64,000 bases of DNA from Aureliella helgolandensis (GTDB lineage Bacteria > Planctomycetota > Planctomycetia > Pirellulales > Pirellulaceae), in contig NZ_CP036298.1 of NCBI RefSeq assembly GCF_007752135.1, positions 5,394,001 through 5,458,000 on the forward strand, written 5' to 3'. This document shows, piece after piece, positions 1-9,400 of the stretch; the first letter of the stretch is position 1; each line of letters opens with the position of its first letter. The translations under genes were made by a program, and so were the position numbers. The notes under the pieces are model-generated. The model searched no databases, was not told the DNA's origin, and worked only from the letters and a program-made list of their open reading frames with translations.

Positions 1-933
1 ACTTTGCAAGTCACCGAATCGGGTGCCGGGGCGGACGGCGGTGACTTGGTGCAAGTCTTAGTAGGTGTGGATGACGACATCGTCATTAACGTGGATACCA
101 GCGACACGGATGCTAATGATATCGTCTCCATCGACTTGTCGGCCAATACGGTTGCCGTGGATTCAATCTTCGCGGCGCTGGGTGGCGGCGACAATTCAAT
201 CAGCCTCGACGGCGGCACCATCAGCGGAAGCCTTGTCGTCAAGGCCGCGGAAGGGAACGACAGCGTTTACGTGGCTGCCGACGCTACCATCGAACAGAAC
301 ATCGAACTGTCGCTTGGAGACGGGGACAATACGATCGCCGTCGGCGGTGACATTGGCAACAACGTCGCCATCATCAATGGAGACGGCGACGACACTGTAG
401 CATTTGGTGAGCAATCGGTCGTCTCAGGGGGTGTTCGAATCGGTCTGGGTGAAGGTCAGAATTCTGTAGAAATCGCCGCCGAAATCGCTAGGGACTTGAA
501 CCTGCAAGGCGGCGTCGATGACGACACCGTAAGCATCCTTGCCGAGGCTATTGTTGCAGGAAACGTATCCGTATCACTGGGCGACGGCGATAACACGCTA
601 ACCGTTGACGGAACGATCGAAGGCGAACTTTTGGAGACGCCCGACCTGCAGGCTCTCAGCGAAGGAGAAGCTGGTCGTCAAAAGCAGATAGATAGGCACA
701 TGGGACCGCCCCCTGCTATAGAAACAGGCAGTGATTCATTCCATGCTTTCCCCGCGATTGACAGTGACGAAGAGACCGACGACGAAGCGGACTCGGTTGA
801 GAGCCTAGCCAGTGACGCGTTGGAACAAGCAGAACTCGCTGCCTTCGTCGGGGAAGGCGTTGTGGCCGCTGATCGAACAGAACCATCATCGCCGAGGGGG
901 CAGCGCGGCCACGGCAGAACTGTTCAAACGTAA
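1..933 (+). CDS. 3' part of an acidic, Gly/Asp-rich repeat protein (5' end outside window)
   Basis: The frame is open to the left edge and ends in TAA at 931-933, so at least 310 C-terminal residues are seen and no start can be assigned. Residues ~55-205 are made of ~20-35-residue imperfect repeats around a GDGDNT/GGGDNS-like core followed by a short beta-strand (V/I-rich), with many Asp/Gly. This pattern is typical of secreted beta-helix or RTX-like Ca-binding repeat proteins; that structural reading is inference. The last ~100 residues are low-complexity and acidic (Glu/Asp/Ser) and end in a Gly/Arg-rich tail unlike the rest, which could reflect a late frameshift. No catalytic motif is visible. 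Probably a cell-surface protein like the two giant dockerin proteins further on, but no dockerin is seen here. Confidence 0.6.
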   Translation, partial: TLQVTESGAGADGGDLVQVLVGVDDDIVINVDTSDTDANDIVSIDLSANTVAVDSIFAALGGGDNSISLDGGTISGSLVVKAAEGNDSVYVAADATIEQNIELSLGDGDNTIAVGGDIGNNVAIINGDGDDTVAFGEQSVVSGGVRIGLGEGQNSVEIAAEIARDLNLQGGVDDDTVSILAEAIVAGNVSVSLGDGDNTLTVDGTIEGELLETPDLQALSEGEAGRQKQIDRHMGPPPAIETGSDSFHAFPAIDSDEETDDEADSVESLASDALEQAELAAFVGEGVVAADRTEPSSPRGQRGHGRTVQT

Positions 934-1038
934 TTTCGCCTTGCCTGCCTAAGAAACTCGCGTTTTACGCTTTACTTAGTTTTGTAGTGAAAACTAAGGC
1001 CCGACTACCTACGGTATGACGCATGAGATATAGCATGA

Positions 1039-1098
1039 GCCACACTGCATGATGACAAGGCGGCCGTGAAAGTGATCGACTTTGGAGTTGCCAAAGCA
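1039..1098 (+). pseudogene. Remnant of a Ser/Thr kinase (DFG segment) upstream of and in frame with the next kinase
   Basis: After an in-frame TGA at 1036-1038 the frame reads a short segment (ATLHDDKAAV) and then KVIDFGVAKAM, the subdomain VII metal-binding DFG segment of planctomycete Ser/Thr kinases. Ten residues (KVIDFGVAKA) are identical to the DFG segment of the complete kinase at 28783-32967. Nothing else of that kinase is present upstream, so this is a scrap left by recombination that happens to run in frame into the next gene. Confidence 0.6.
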
Positions 1099-2634
1099 AT
1101 GAACGACGACCTAATTTTAGAAAACTCGATGCCGTTTGACTCTCAACCAATCGTAGTTTCGCCCCAGCGACACGCCTTGGACCAGGCGATTCTGGATTTG
1201 CCGCCTCCAGGTCTTTTGGCGAACTTCAGGTGGCAGTTCAACGAATCGTCGCGCAAGTTGCTTCACCTGCGTCTGCTCATAGCGCTGACGTCAATGCTTT
1301 GCGTACTTTTGACGCTCAAGATTGTTGGCATGGTTTTTGCCGGCACAACATTTAACGAATTTCTCCTGCGGATGTCTACAGCCGTCGTGCTGGTTGGCGT
1401 AGGAGCAGTTCTCTATCAAACTCCCCAAGCCTCAATACGAAAATTACGAGTTCTAGAGTCCGTTGGCGCATTTGCCGTTGTCGTCGATGTTGTTTGGGTT
1501 CTGGTTGCTGAGACCCGAGGAGCAATCGCTACAGGGGGATTGGAATCGTTGCCAGCTACCTTCATAACGATCAGTTTTGCGGTCTCAATTTTCATCGCAA
1601 TTTATGGCATGTTCATTCCAAGCGACTGGCGTCGAACTGCGATCATCACCTGCTCTTTTGCATTGATTCCCGCGATCACGGTGATTGTTCTACGACTGTT
1701 CAATCCGTCCTTACAACACCTTGAGGGGTTCCCTGGTTTCACAGCTCCGGTACTAACGATGGTGATGGCGATCGCCGCAACTCAAGCCACTCGCGTCGTG
1801 AATCAAATGCGTCTGGAAGTCGAAACGGCCAAGCTGTATGGGCAGTACCAATTGCTGGAAAAGATCGGCCAAGGAGGGAGGGGGACAGTTTACAAGGCCA
1901 AACATCGATTGCTGAAACGACCTGCGGCCATCAAACTGATTCGAAGCGAAATCGCTAGTGAATCAACGGCAATTGCTTCGTTTGAACATGAAGTCCAACT
2001 CTATGCTCAGTTAACTCACTGGAATTCCGTCCAAATCTATGACTATGGGCAAACTGACAATGGTGATTTCTACTATGTGATGGAATATCTCGAAGGCGAA
2101 ACCTTACTCGAACGGATCCGTCGTCTTGGGAAACTGACGAACGAAGAAACCGTGAACTTCATTGGCCAGGTTTGTGATGGCTTGCAGGAAGCTCACTTGA
2201 AGGGCATGGTCCATCGCGATATCAAGCCTGAAAACATATTCCTGGCCAACAACATGGGGCAGCCAAACGTCGTAAAGATACTGGATTTTGGCTTGGCGGC
2301 GCTGAAGAGCGAAACCGACCGACTTCATATGGTTAGCGGCAGCCCCTCCTATATGTCCCCCGAACAAATCAATGCGAAAACACTCGACGAACGCAGCGAC
2401 ATCTACGCTCTTGGCTGTGTTATCTACGAGTGCCTATCAGGCCAATGTCTTTTCATTGGCGATTCGATCAACGATTTATTTGCTCAGCATCTACATCAGG
2501 AACCATCACTCGAAGGCCTGCCTGAATCCGCAAGAGCCTTTCGCGACATTATTTTCGAGTGTATTGAGAAGGACCCCAGAAGCCGTTTCATGAACGTGGC
2601 AACGTTGAAACAGATGCTACGAAGTTGCGTGTGA
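1066..2634 (+). CDS. Membrane-anchored Ser/Thr protein kinase (Hanks/PknB type) with N-terminal transmembrane block
   Basis: Predicted to phosphorylate Ser/Thr on unknown partners at the inner membrane. Residues ~80-225 hold about four to five hydrophobic segments; the kinase domain fills ~260-520. Visible motifs: Gly loop GQGGRGTV (an Arg where Met is usual), ATP-binding Lys in AAIKLI, catalytic loop HRDIKPEN, DFGLA, activation segment end GSPSYMSPEQ, and DERSDIYALG. The architecture is reversed relative to most PknB-like kinases, with membrane segments before the catalytic domain. The GTG at 1066 lies inside a kinase scrap; ATG 1099 or ATG 1129 may be the true start, since the stretch from about PFDSQPIVV onward looks native. 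No partner gene is adjacent; the next gene is convergent. Confidence 0.85.
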   Translation: MKVIDFGVAKAMNDDLILENSMPFDSQPIVVSPQRHALDQAILDLPPPGLLANFRWQFNESSRKLLHLRLLIALTSMLCVLLTLKIVGMVFAGTTFNEFLLRMSTAVVLVGVGAVLYQTPQASIRKLRVLESVGAFAVVVDVVWVLVAETRGAIATGGLESLPATFITISFAVSIFIAIYGMFIPSDWRRTAIITCSFALIPAITVIVLRLFNPSLQHLEGFPGFTAPVLTMVMAIAATQATRVVNQMRLEVETAKLYGQYQLLEKIGQGGRGTVYKAKHRLLKRPAAIKLIRSEIASESTAIASFEHEVQLYAQLTHWNSVQIYDYGQTDNGDFYYVMEYLEGETLLERIRRLGKLTNEETVNFIGQVCDGLQEAHLKGMVHRDIKPENIFLANNMGQPNVVKILDFGLAALKSETDRLHMVSGSPSYMSPEQINAKTLDERSDIYALGCVIYECLSGQCLFIGDSINDLFAQHLHQEPSLEGLPESARAFRDIIFECIEKDPRSRFMNVATLKQMLRSCV

Positions 2635-2685
2635 CTCGATTATTTATGACGACCGTTCTGCTGTGGAGCGATTCGTTGAAGCTTC

Positions 2686-3420
2686 TTAGTTTGACATTCC
2701 GCCGTCGGCGCGGATGTGTTGTCCAGTAATCCACTTTCCATCGCTGCCCGCCAAAAAAGAGACAACGGATGCAATGTCCTCCGGCGTGCCCAAGCGACCG
2801 AATGCGGATAAGTCGACGAACTCTTGCTTTTTTGCCTCGTCGCTGTCGTCAAACATTCCAGGGCTGGTCGCGCCTGGCCGGACGCTATTGACCGTGATAT
2901 TTCGCTTACCCACTTCGTTTGACAATGAGCTCAGCATAGCATCGACGGCGGCTTTAGTGGCTGAGTAGATTCCAGTGCCTTGGCGAGGTCGCTCGGCAAG
3001 TTGTGATGAGGTGAATATGATTCGGCCGTTGTCTCGGACCGTTCGTGCGGCCTCACGAAGAGTCAGAAATGCTCCTCGAACGTTGACAGCGATCAGTTTT
3101 TCAAAGTCTGCCAATTCGACATCAGCAATCGGCCCAAAACCGGATGTGCCCGCATTCGCGACTACGATGTCGACTCCGCCGAAACGCGAGACAACTTTGG
3201 CAAACAAGCTGGCGACGTCAGCTTCTTCAGCAACATTCGCACTCGCGATTATTGCCCTTCCTCCCGACGCTTGGATTTCGGCGCACACCCTGACGGCAGA
3301 GTCTTTATCAGTGCCATAGTGAACTGCCACATTGAAGCCGTCCGCCGCAAGTCTGCGGCAGATTCCATTGCCAATTCCGCCCGAACCGCCGGTCACGATC
3401 GCCGTCCTTTTTTCATTCAT
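2686..3420 (-). CDS. SDR-family NAD(P)-dependent oxidoreductase (FabG-like)
   Basis: A 244-residue classical short-chain dehydrogenase/reductase: Rossmann dinucleotide motif TGGSGGIG at residues 11-18, NAG motif near 89, catalytic Ser in FTSSQ and the YSATK (Tyr/Lys) active site, and the usual C-terminal ITGQHIRADGG. The length matches the 240-260 residue norm. The substrate cannot be told; it is related to 3-oxoacyl-ACP reductases and glucose dehydrogenases. The ATG at 3420 is preceded by a G-rich stretch. It heads a run of minus-strand genes (DoxX-like, peroxiredoxin-like, YHYH) lying upstream of it in reading direction, with an 84-bp gap to the DoxX-like gene. Confidence 0.9.
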   Translation of the reverse strand: MNEKRTAIVTGGSGGIGNGICRRLAADGFNVAVHYGTDKDSAVRVCAEIQASGGRAIIASANVAEEADVASLFAKVVSRFGGVDIVVANAGTSGFGPIADVELADFEKLIAVNVRGAFLTLREAARTVRDNGRIIFTSSQLAERPRQGTGIYSATKAAVDAMLSSLSNEVGKRNITVNSVRPGATSPGMFDDSDEAKKQEFVDLSAFGRLGTPEDIASVVSFLAGSDGKWITGQHIRADGGMSN

Positions 3421-3504
3421 CGCTATGTCGTTTGCCCCCTAAAAGTTCTCGAGTCAGTCATCACATCAACCGTCCATCCATAGCCTGCTCACAGAACTCT
3501 CGGT

Positions 3505-3987
3505 TTACGCCACCTGTTGCGACGCGTTAGGCTGCACACGCGGTCTTCGGCATCCATCAACGGTATAAGTGTCGAATTCTCGTAACAACCAGAGTGTAAT
3601 ACATGCGGACAGCATTGGAATTGCGGCGAAGAACAACAAGTGTGGGTAGGTCCACGGGTCGATGTAAGCACTCCATGAACTGAAAGTGGAAATCGCGTGC
3701 AGACCGAGGATAATTCCGTACGACCATGTCCGAAATGCTCCCACCAGAAATACGAGCAGAATGACCATTTGCACGCCGCCAACGACATAGGCGAGTAGCT
3801 CACTCAGCTCAGAAATTCCGTAAAACTTTTTGAAAACCGCCGCCGCGTGTTCAGGGTTAATGAACTTGTCGATCGTCCACATCACAAAGACGCTGAAGAT
3901 CCCCACTCGAATCAATAGCAGACTCCATGCCAGCCGAGTTCGAGCACGTTCATTCAGGGGTTGTTCTGGTTGTTGAAGATCTGACAT
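3505..3987 (-). CDS. DoxX-like four-helix membrane protein
   Basis: 160 residues with four hydrophobic segments (~22-40, 60-82, 86-105, 115-135), the layout of the DoxX/MauE-like family of small integral membrane proteins, which are often linked to redox or thiol metabolism. A recognisable N-terminal RLAWSLLLIRVGIF segment and a charged loop (DKFINPEH) follow the family style. The ATG at 3987 has an AGGAA Shine-Dalgarno sequence five bases upstream. It is 68 bp downstream of a peroxiredoxin-like gene on the same strand, so an oxidative-stress context is plausible. Family assignment is by pattern only. Confidence 0.7.
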   Translation of the reverse strand: MSDLQQPEQPLNERARTRLAWSLLLIRVGIFSVFVMWTIDKFINPEHAAAVFKKFYGISELSELLAYVVGGVQMVILLVFLVGAFRTWSYGIILGLHAISTFSSWSAYIDPWTYPHLLFFAAIPMLSACITLWLLREFDTYTVDGCRRPRVQPNASQQVA

Positions 3988-4055
3988 ATCAGTTCCTGTG
4001 TTGGTTTAGCATTGCTGGATTGCTGGATTGCCAACTGTGTGAACCATCGAGTTCC

Positions 4056-4796
4056 CTACCGAGTGGTGATTGCCTGGACAGCAGTGATTACATTCGATGG
4101 TTCCGCTCGAATTTTGTAATCTGCGTCCAGAAATGCGTAGACAATTTTTCCGGATTGATCGACCACGTAGGTCGCAGAGAGCGGCAACTCGAGTTGATCG
4201 TTACCGTTGAATTCTTTTAGCCTGCCACTAGCGCGATACATCGGAGCGATTGGCGCCGGCAATTCGAAAACAATTCCATACTTCTTGGCCAATTCGAGGT
4301 TTGCATCGTGCAGTGCGACGATGCTCAGGTCATTTGCCTCGGCCGTCTCTTTTGCTCTCTCGGGTAGTTCAGGCGTCAACACGACAAGCCTTGCACCTGT
4401 ATTCTCGATTTTGTCGAGGTTCTGCTGCATCTTCCGAAGCTGGATGCTGCAATAGGGACACCAGCCGCCGCGATACCACATTAAGACAACAGGCCCTTCC
4501 TTCCAGAGTTCACTCAGGGTGATGGTATTGCCTTTCCAATCCTTCAGTTGGTTATCAACGGCCGTGTCGCCCACTTGCTTGGCTGACTTCTCAATGCCGG
4601 TAGCACGCACCAAGTCGATTCCTTTTTGGAATGCTGCGACTCGATCTGCCGAACCGAGTTTGGCGTTTTGGGCCGACTTGTCAGCGAGGAGTTGGGAGAG
4701 CGTTTTTGCGGTTTCTGATTCTTGTGACATCGCGGAGGTGATGAGAGAGTTCGAAGCGAAAAGGAACAGTAGGACGAGGTGGATGGTGCGATTCAC
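4056..4796 (-). CDS. Exported peroxiredoxin-like (AhpC/TSA) thiol oxidoreductase
   Basis: 246 residues: a signal peptide (residues 1-23, ending SAMSQ), a helical stretch, then a thioredoxin-fold AhpC/TSA domain (~70-240). The active site is GGWCPYCSIQL, a CxxC variant of the peroxiredoxin-like family, which reduces peroxides or acts as thiol-disulfide oxidoreductase; its exact activity is not determined. The start is GTG at 4796 with only a weak ribosome site. It lies between the YHYH gene and the DoxX-like gene, all minus strand with gaps of 106 and 68 bp, suggesting a small envelope redox operon. Confidence 0.85.
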   Translation of the reverse strand: MNRTIHLVLLFLFASNSLITSAMSQESETAKTLSQLLADKSAQNAKLGSADRVAAFQKGIDLVRATGIEKSAKQVGDTAVDNQLKDWKGNTITLSELWKEGPVVLMWYRGGWCPYCSIQLRKMQQNLDKIENTGARLVVLTPELPERAKETAEANDLSIVALHDANLELAKKYGIVFELPAPIAPMYRASGRLKEFNGNDQLELPLSATYVVDQSGKIVYAFLDADYKIRAEPSNVITAVQAITTR

Positions 4797-4902
4797 GCTA
4801 ATTCCGGGGCTAAATAGAGGGAGATGTTATTAGCTGGAAGATGAGGCCGACTACCGCAGGGGCAATGAGTCGTATACAGCGGATACCCCCATGAGCCCAT
4901 TC

Positions 4903-6114
4903 TTATTGAGGACGTCCGCCAGCACGATTGCCTCTTATTCCGGGAAGTTCGCCGCGCTGCAACTGTCGTAGCTGATCTTTCGTCAGGATGCTTTGCAGTC
5001 GTTCATCAACCAACGTTTGCAGGGCAGCCAGTTGCTCGGTTTGGCTCTCGCTCAAGTTTAAGGACTCCTGAACAAACCAAGGTAGCACTTCGCCTGGCCT
5101 TGGTGGTCCGCCAGGGCCCAAGCCAGGTCCGCCCCTTCCGCTAGGTCTGGCCCATCCACCAGGACCGCCTTGACCTTGTGGTCCGGCCGCCATCTGACCA
5201 CCGGTGCCACCTGGTCTGGGGCCGTGCCGAAAATCATTCGACGGGGTTCCGCGATAGTTACGCGGCACGACCGGCCATTGTTCTGTCATAAAGTATGCGT
5301 AAGTGCCCTCGGGAAACTCCGGTGTAAAACATTGACGTCCATTACATTCGTCCAAGTCACCGCTGCCGGCAACGAATTCATAATCGCGAACGAACGTGCC
5401 GTCGTACTTGCCGCCTGGCGCGTCGCCGCCGGGACGATTCCCCTCTTTGAGTTGATAGCTTGAGGTGAGTTTCTGTACGCGCGAAGACGCATCATCGGGT
5501 TTGCTGTAACCATAAACCGCGTATATCGGAAATCCGTCGGCAGCCCAACCAACCAATGGCGAATGCTTGCCCGATTCCACTCGGATGCTGTCGATCAACC
5601 CTGTCGGCAACCCGTGGTAGTGATACTTGCCAGTGGGTTGAACATGAGCGTGCGAGACGTCGATGCCAAGTGCAATCGCGCCGGACAATGGTTCGTACTG
5701 CCAGCCAGGTTCGCCGGCAAAGAACTCAGCAGCCCCTGGATCAAACGGCACTCCGTTGACCGCCACGCCAAACTCACCGTGCATCGGCGTGATCCTATCC
5801 GCAACCTCCGGCCTCGCCGGTACGCGGTACTCGTGTTTCTGTGCAGAGATTCGATTGGGATTGCCGCGATTCGGGAAAGTGCCCGTTTTGTGATTGGGGA
5901 TCCCATTGGATCGAATCACCCGATCGTCTCCGATGACTTCGATGGTGACTTCATTTTTAATCTCTGGCGTGGACGTTGCCGGCAGGAGCTCCAACACACC
6001 CCTCTGTGTGACGCTATGCATCCGAGGCGGGGGTGGCAGTTGTGCGATCGCGAAAAGCGAAATGCCTGACACCACTGCGATAGTGCAGGTCGCCACAAGC
6101 GATTTCTTCTTCAT
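4903..6114 (-). CDS. Secreted YHYH-domain protein
   Basis: 403 residues. A signal peptide (1-24, ...SLFAIAQL) is followed by a YHYH domain (~75-300) carrying the name-giving GKYHYHGLP motif, a preceding DVSHAHVQP, and DLDECNGRQC. The C-terminal ~100 residues are a Gly/Pro-rich linker and then a helical tail (ESQTEQLAALQTL...) of the kind seen in planctomycete Spy/LTXXQ-like proteins. YHYH proteins are widespread but of unknown function; the His cluster suggests metal binding (inference). ATG 6114 is preceded by AGGAATCC. First gene of the minus-strand run toward 2686. Confidence 0.85.
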   Translation of the reverse strand: MKKKSLVATCTIAVVSGISLFAIAQLPPPPRMHSVTQRGVLELLPATSTPEIKNEVTIEVIGDDRVIRSNGIPNHKTGTFPNRGNPNRISAQKHEYRVPARPEVADRITPMHGEFGVAVNGVPFDPGAAEFFAGEPGWQYEPLSGAIALGIDVSHAHVQPTGKYHYHGLPTGLIDSIRVESGKHSPLVGWAADGFPIYAVYGYSKPDDASSRVQKLTSSYQLKEGNRPGGDAPGGKYDGTFVRDYEFVAGSGDLDECNGRQCFTPEFPEGTYAYFMTEQWPVVPRNYRGTPSNDFRHGPRPGGTGGQMAAGPQGQGGPGGWARPSGRGGPGLGPGGPPRPGEVLPWFVQESLNLSESQTEQLAALQTLVDERLQSILTKDQLRQLQRGELPGIRGNRAGGRPQ

Positions 6115-6135
6115 CAGAGGATTCCTATGGGTAAA

Positions 6136-6247
6136 CGGGCTGTTGATTTAATGGCGACTTGAATTCTAACGCGGAGGTAGCGTCCCGAATTGCCCTATAG
6201 CAGCAACCATCGACCCTTACGCTCGCAGCGGGTGACTCAACAGCCCG
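6136..6247 (-). mobile_element. Short inverted-repeat element, family 1, copy 1 (112 bp)
   Basis: Bounded by CGGGCTGTTGA and its exact complement TCAACAGCCCG (the match extends one base further each side, giving 12-bp perfect ends at 6135-6248). The interior, read on the minus strand, matches copies at 13003-13118 and 19869-19984 over most of its length, including a shared GGGACGCTACCTCCGCG-type core. No coding capacity. Sits in the divergent region between the YHYH gene and the CotH protein gene. Flanking tetranucleotides (TAAA/TAGG) are not identical. Confidence 0.8.
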
Positions 6248-6289
6248 TAGGAGCCGGGCGAGTTCCGTTGACATTACATGCGTCGTGGC

Positions 6290-6328
6290 AGCCCTTACAG
6301 GGCCAAAAGATCGCTGAAGGGCTTTTTT
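6290..6328 (+). terminator. Rho-independent-like hairpin with competing upstream stem
   Basis: AGCCCTT (6290-6296) pairs with AAGGGCT (6317-6323) and is followed by a run of six T. A second, mutually exclusive stem GCCCT-TAC-AGGGC (6291-6303) shares the left arm. It lies ~100 bp before the start of the 1802-residue protein, so it may end leader transcripts or act as an attenuator; no ligand-binding motif is recognised. Confidence 0.4.
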
Positions 6329-6424
6329 CCGTATGTTTATTGCACTTGTGTGGCCCTTCTCACGTAGCGGCAACGCATGATCTCACACAACAGTTGCTTT
6401 TGTTAATGAAAAATTGAGGTCATC

Positions 6425-9400
6425 GTGACAGATAGCTGGTTTTCCTCCGAAAAACGACGTAAAACCCTCCAAGCGAGTAAATTCCGCCGTCTTCTGCGTG
6501 TGGAGTTGTTCGAGCAGCGGATGATGTTGCACGGGGATGCACTGGTCGGTCTCAACACGATGACCGACATGGATGAATTGTCCATGTCAGCAGACTTGTT
6601 CGCTGGTTCGACGAGCACATCTTCCGCAGCATTGAGTGCCGAAGGCGAAGCGATCGCCGAGGGCGAATCCGCTTGGACGCACGCCATAGTCGCCGATGAC
6701 GCGGCGGCGTTCTTCGACGACAGCTTCGTTCATGAAGTTTCGATCACTTTTGAGAACACCGATTGGTATGACGTTCTGTTCGAGTCGCACGCCAACGACA
6801 CTGCCGATCCGTACTTCGCCGCCGACGTGACTATCGATGGCGTCACGATGGAAAACGTAGGCGTTCGCTTCAAAGGTAATTCGTCATTCACCGGTACCGG
6901 TATCAAAAAGTCGCTAAAAATTGACTTCGACGAGTTTGATGAAACCAACGATAGCCTGACGTATCTCGGTTTGAAAAAACTCAACCTGAACAACAACTAC
7001 AACGACCCGGCAATGCTGCGGGAAAAGTTGCTCTATGACTTTGCGTCGAACTTCGTCGAAGGTGCCAGCCGAGCAGTCCATACCAACGTCACGATCAATG
7101 GTGAATTGTATGGCCTCTATACCGCCGTCGAGCAGGTTGACAAAACCTATGTGCAAACGCGGTTTGGCAGTGACGAAGATGGCAATCTCTTCAAAGGCGC
7201 AACAGCGGATGAAGAAAATGGAGATCCCAATGCCGATTTTGGATCGGACTTGACATACTTGGGTGATGATCCAGTCGCCTACGAAACCAATTATCAACTC
7301 AAAACCAACGAGACGGTGAATGACTATTCCGACTTAGTTGAGTTCATCGACGTCCTCAATAACACGTCCGCCGCAGACTTGCCTGCGGCGATCGAACCGT
7401 TGTTGGATGTCGATGATTCGTTGGCATCGCTTGCGATTAACAATCTGTTTGCGAACCTCGATTCGTACAACGGATCGGCTCACAATTACTATTTGTATGA
7501 CCGTGATGACACCGGGCAATTCACGCACATCCTGTGGGACGCGAATGAATCCTTCGGACGGTTTAGCCTATTCACCACGCCGGGCGAAGACCTGCAGGAA
7601 CTCGATCCGTTCTGGCTGCCAGTTGCGACGACTGGTGGACCCGGCGGTGGTGGACCCGGCGGTGGTGGACCAGGCGGTGGTGGACCGGGCGGCACTGTAA
7701 CTGAGGAGTCACGCCCCTTAATGGAAAACCTGTGGGCAGTCGACGAGTATAGCAAGGACTACCTGCGCGACTTGGCGGAAATGCTTCGCAATGGATTCGA
7801 TATCACTTCGGCGACCGCTCGAATCAGCGAATTGGCCAATGTGATTCGCGTCGACGTGACGGCGGATCCCAACAAGCAGTACACAACGGCACAGTTTGAA
7901 CAAAACCTGACTAGCGACATCACAAGTGGAATGGGAACGATCTACGGCTTGACTTCGTTCATTGAAACTCGTGCACTGTACCTCGACGCCGAGTTGGACA
8001 CGTATGCTTCGGCGTCCGATCTGCGCCTCAACGAATTGATGACGGTCAACGTAGCGACGGTCCAAGACCAATCGGGCGATTTTGATCCGTGGGTCGAAGT
8101 CTACAACTTCGGTCCCGGTTTGGTAGATGTTTCGGGGTTGTACCTCACCGACGATGTTGCTGATCTGACGAAGTGGTCGATTCCATCGGAAAACCTCGAT
8201 GACGGCGAGTTTCTAACGCTGTGGATCGACGGCGAAACCAGCGAAGGCACCAACCATGCAAGTTTCGCGCTCAGTGCAACTGGCGGCACGCTTCAATTGA
8301 CCGACGGTGTCACAGTGATCGACACCGTTACCTACGCTGCGATGGCTGGTGATACTTCGTTGGCCCGTGTTCCCGATGGCGATGGCGACTTTGAGACGAC
8401 CGACCAACCCACGTTTGGCGTTGAGAATCTGGCCAGCGTTGTCGTTGTCGATCCGGTCACACCCGTAGTGCTGTACATCAATGAATTCATGGCCGACAAC
8501 GATTCCGTAGTAGAAGACCCCGACGAAGCGGGTGCGTTTGAGGACTGGGTTGAAATCTACAATCCCGGCACTGAAGCGATCGACTTGAGTGGAATGTCGA
8601 TGACCGACGATTTGGCTGACCCGACTCAGTGGCAGTTCGCTTCCGGAACGATCATTGCCGCCGGCGGCTACTTGATTGTGTGGGCCGATGGCGACACCGA
8701 TCAAGGGGACAACCATGCAACTTTCAAACTGTCCACCGGCGGAGAAGAAATCGGGTTGTACCACACCGACGGCACCACCCTGATCGACTCGGTCGTATTC
8801 GGTGCCCAAGTGACCGATATTTCGTCGGGACGTTTCCCCGACGGCAGCGACACGTTCGTTTCGATGACGACGCCGACCCCAGGTGCAACCAACGTCACGA
8901 CCATTACGAACGTCGCGCCAACCGCCGACGCAGGTGGACCTTACAGCGGGCTGATCGATGGTACGATTGCGCTAACCGCAGCCGAATCAACTGACAGCGA
9001 CGGTTCGATCGTCTCGTACGCTTGGGACCTGAACAATGACGGCCAATACGACGACGCCACCGGGGTGACCGCTTCGTTCACCTCAACCACCACGGGGGTA
9101 TTCACCGTCGGCGTGCAAGTCACCGACGATGATGGAGCCACGGGCGCCAGCAGTGCAACTGTGACCGTTACATCCGTTGCCGTCACACCCGTGGTGCTGT
9201 ACATCAATGAGTTCATGGCCGACAATGACACCACGATCGAAGATTCCGATGGGGTGGGGGAGTTTGACGACTGGATTGAACTTTACAACCCTGGCACAGA
9301 AGTCATCGACCTGGGCGGCATGTACCTGACCGACGATTTGGCCGACCCGACTCAGTGGCAGTTCACTTCCGGAACCATAATTGCCGCAGGCGGCTACTTG

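Noticed and set aside
6268-6296. Sigma-70-type promoter with TTGACA at 6268-6273
   Set aside because: No acceptable -10 box at 16-18 bp spacing; planctomycete promoters are poorly defined.
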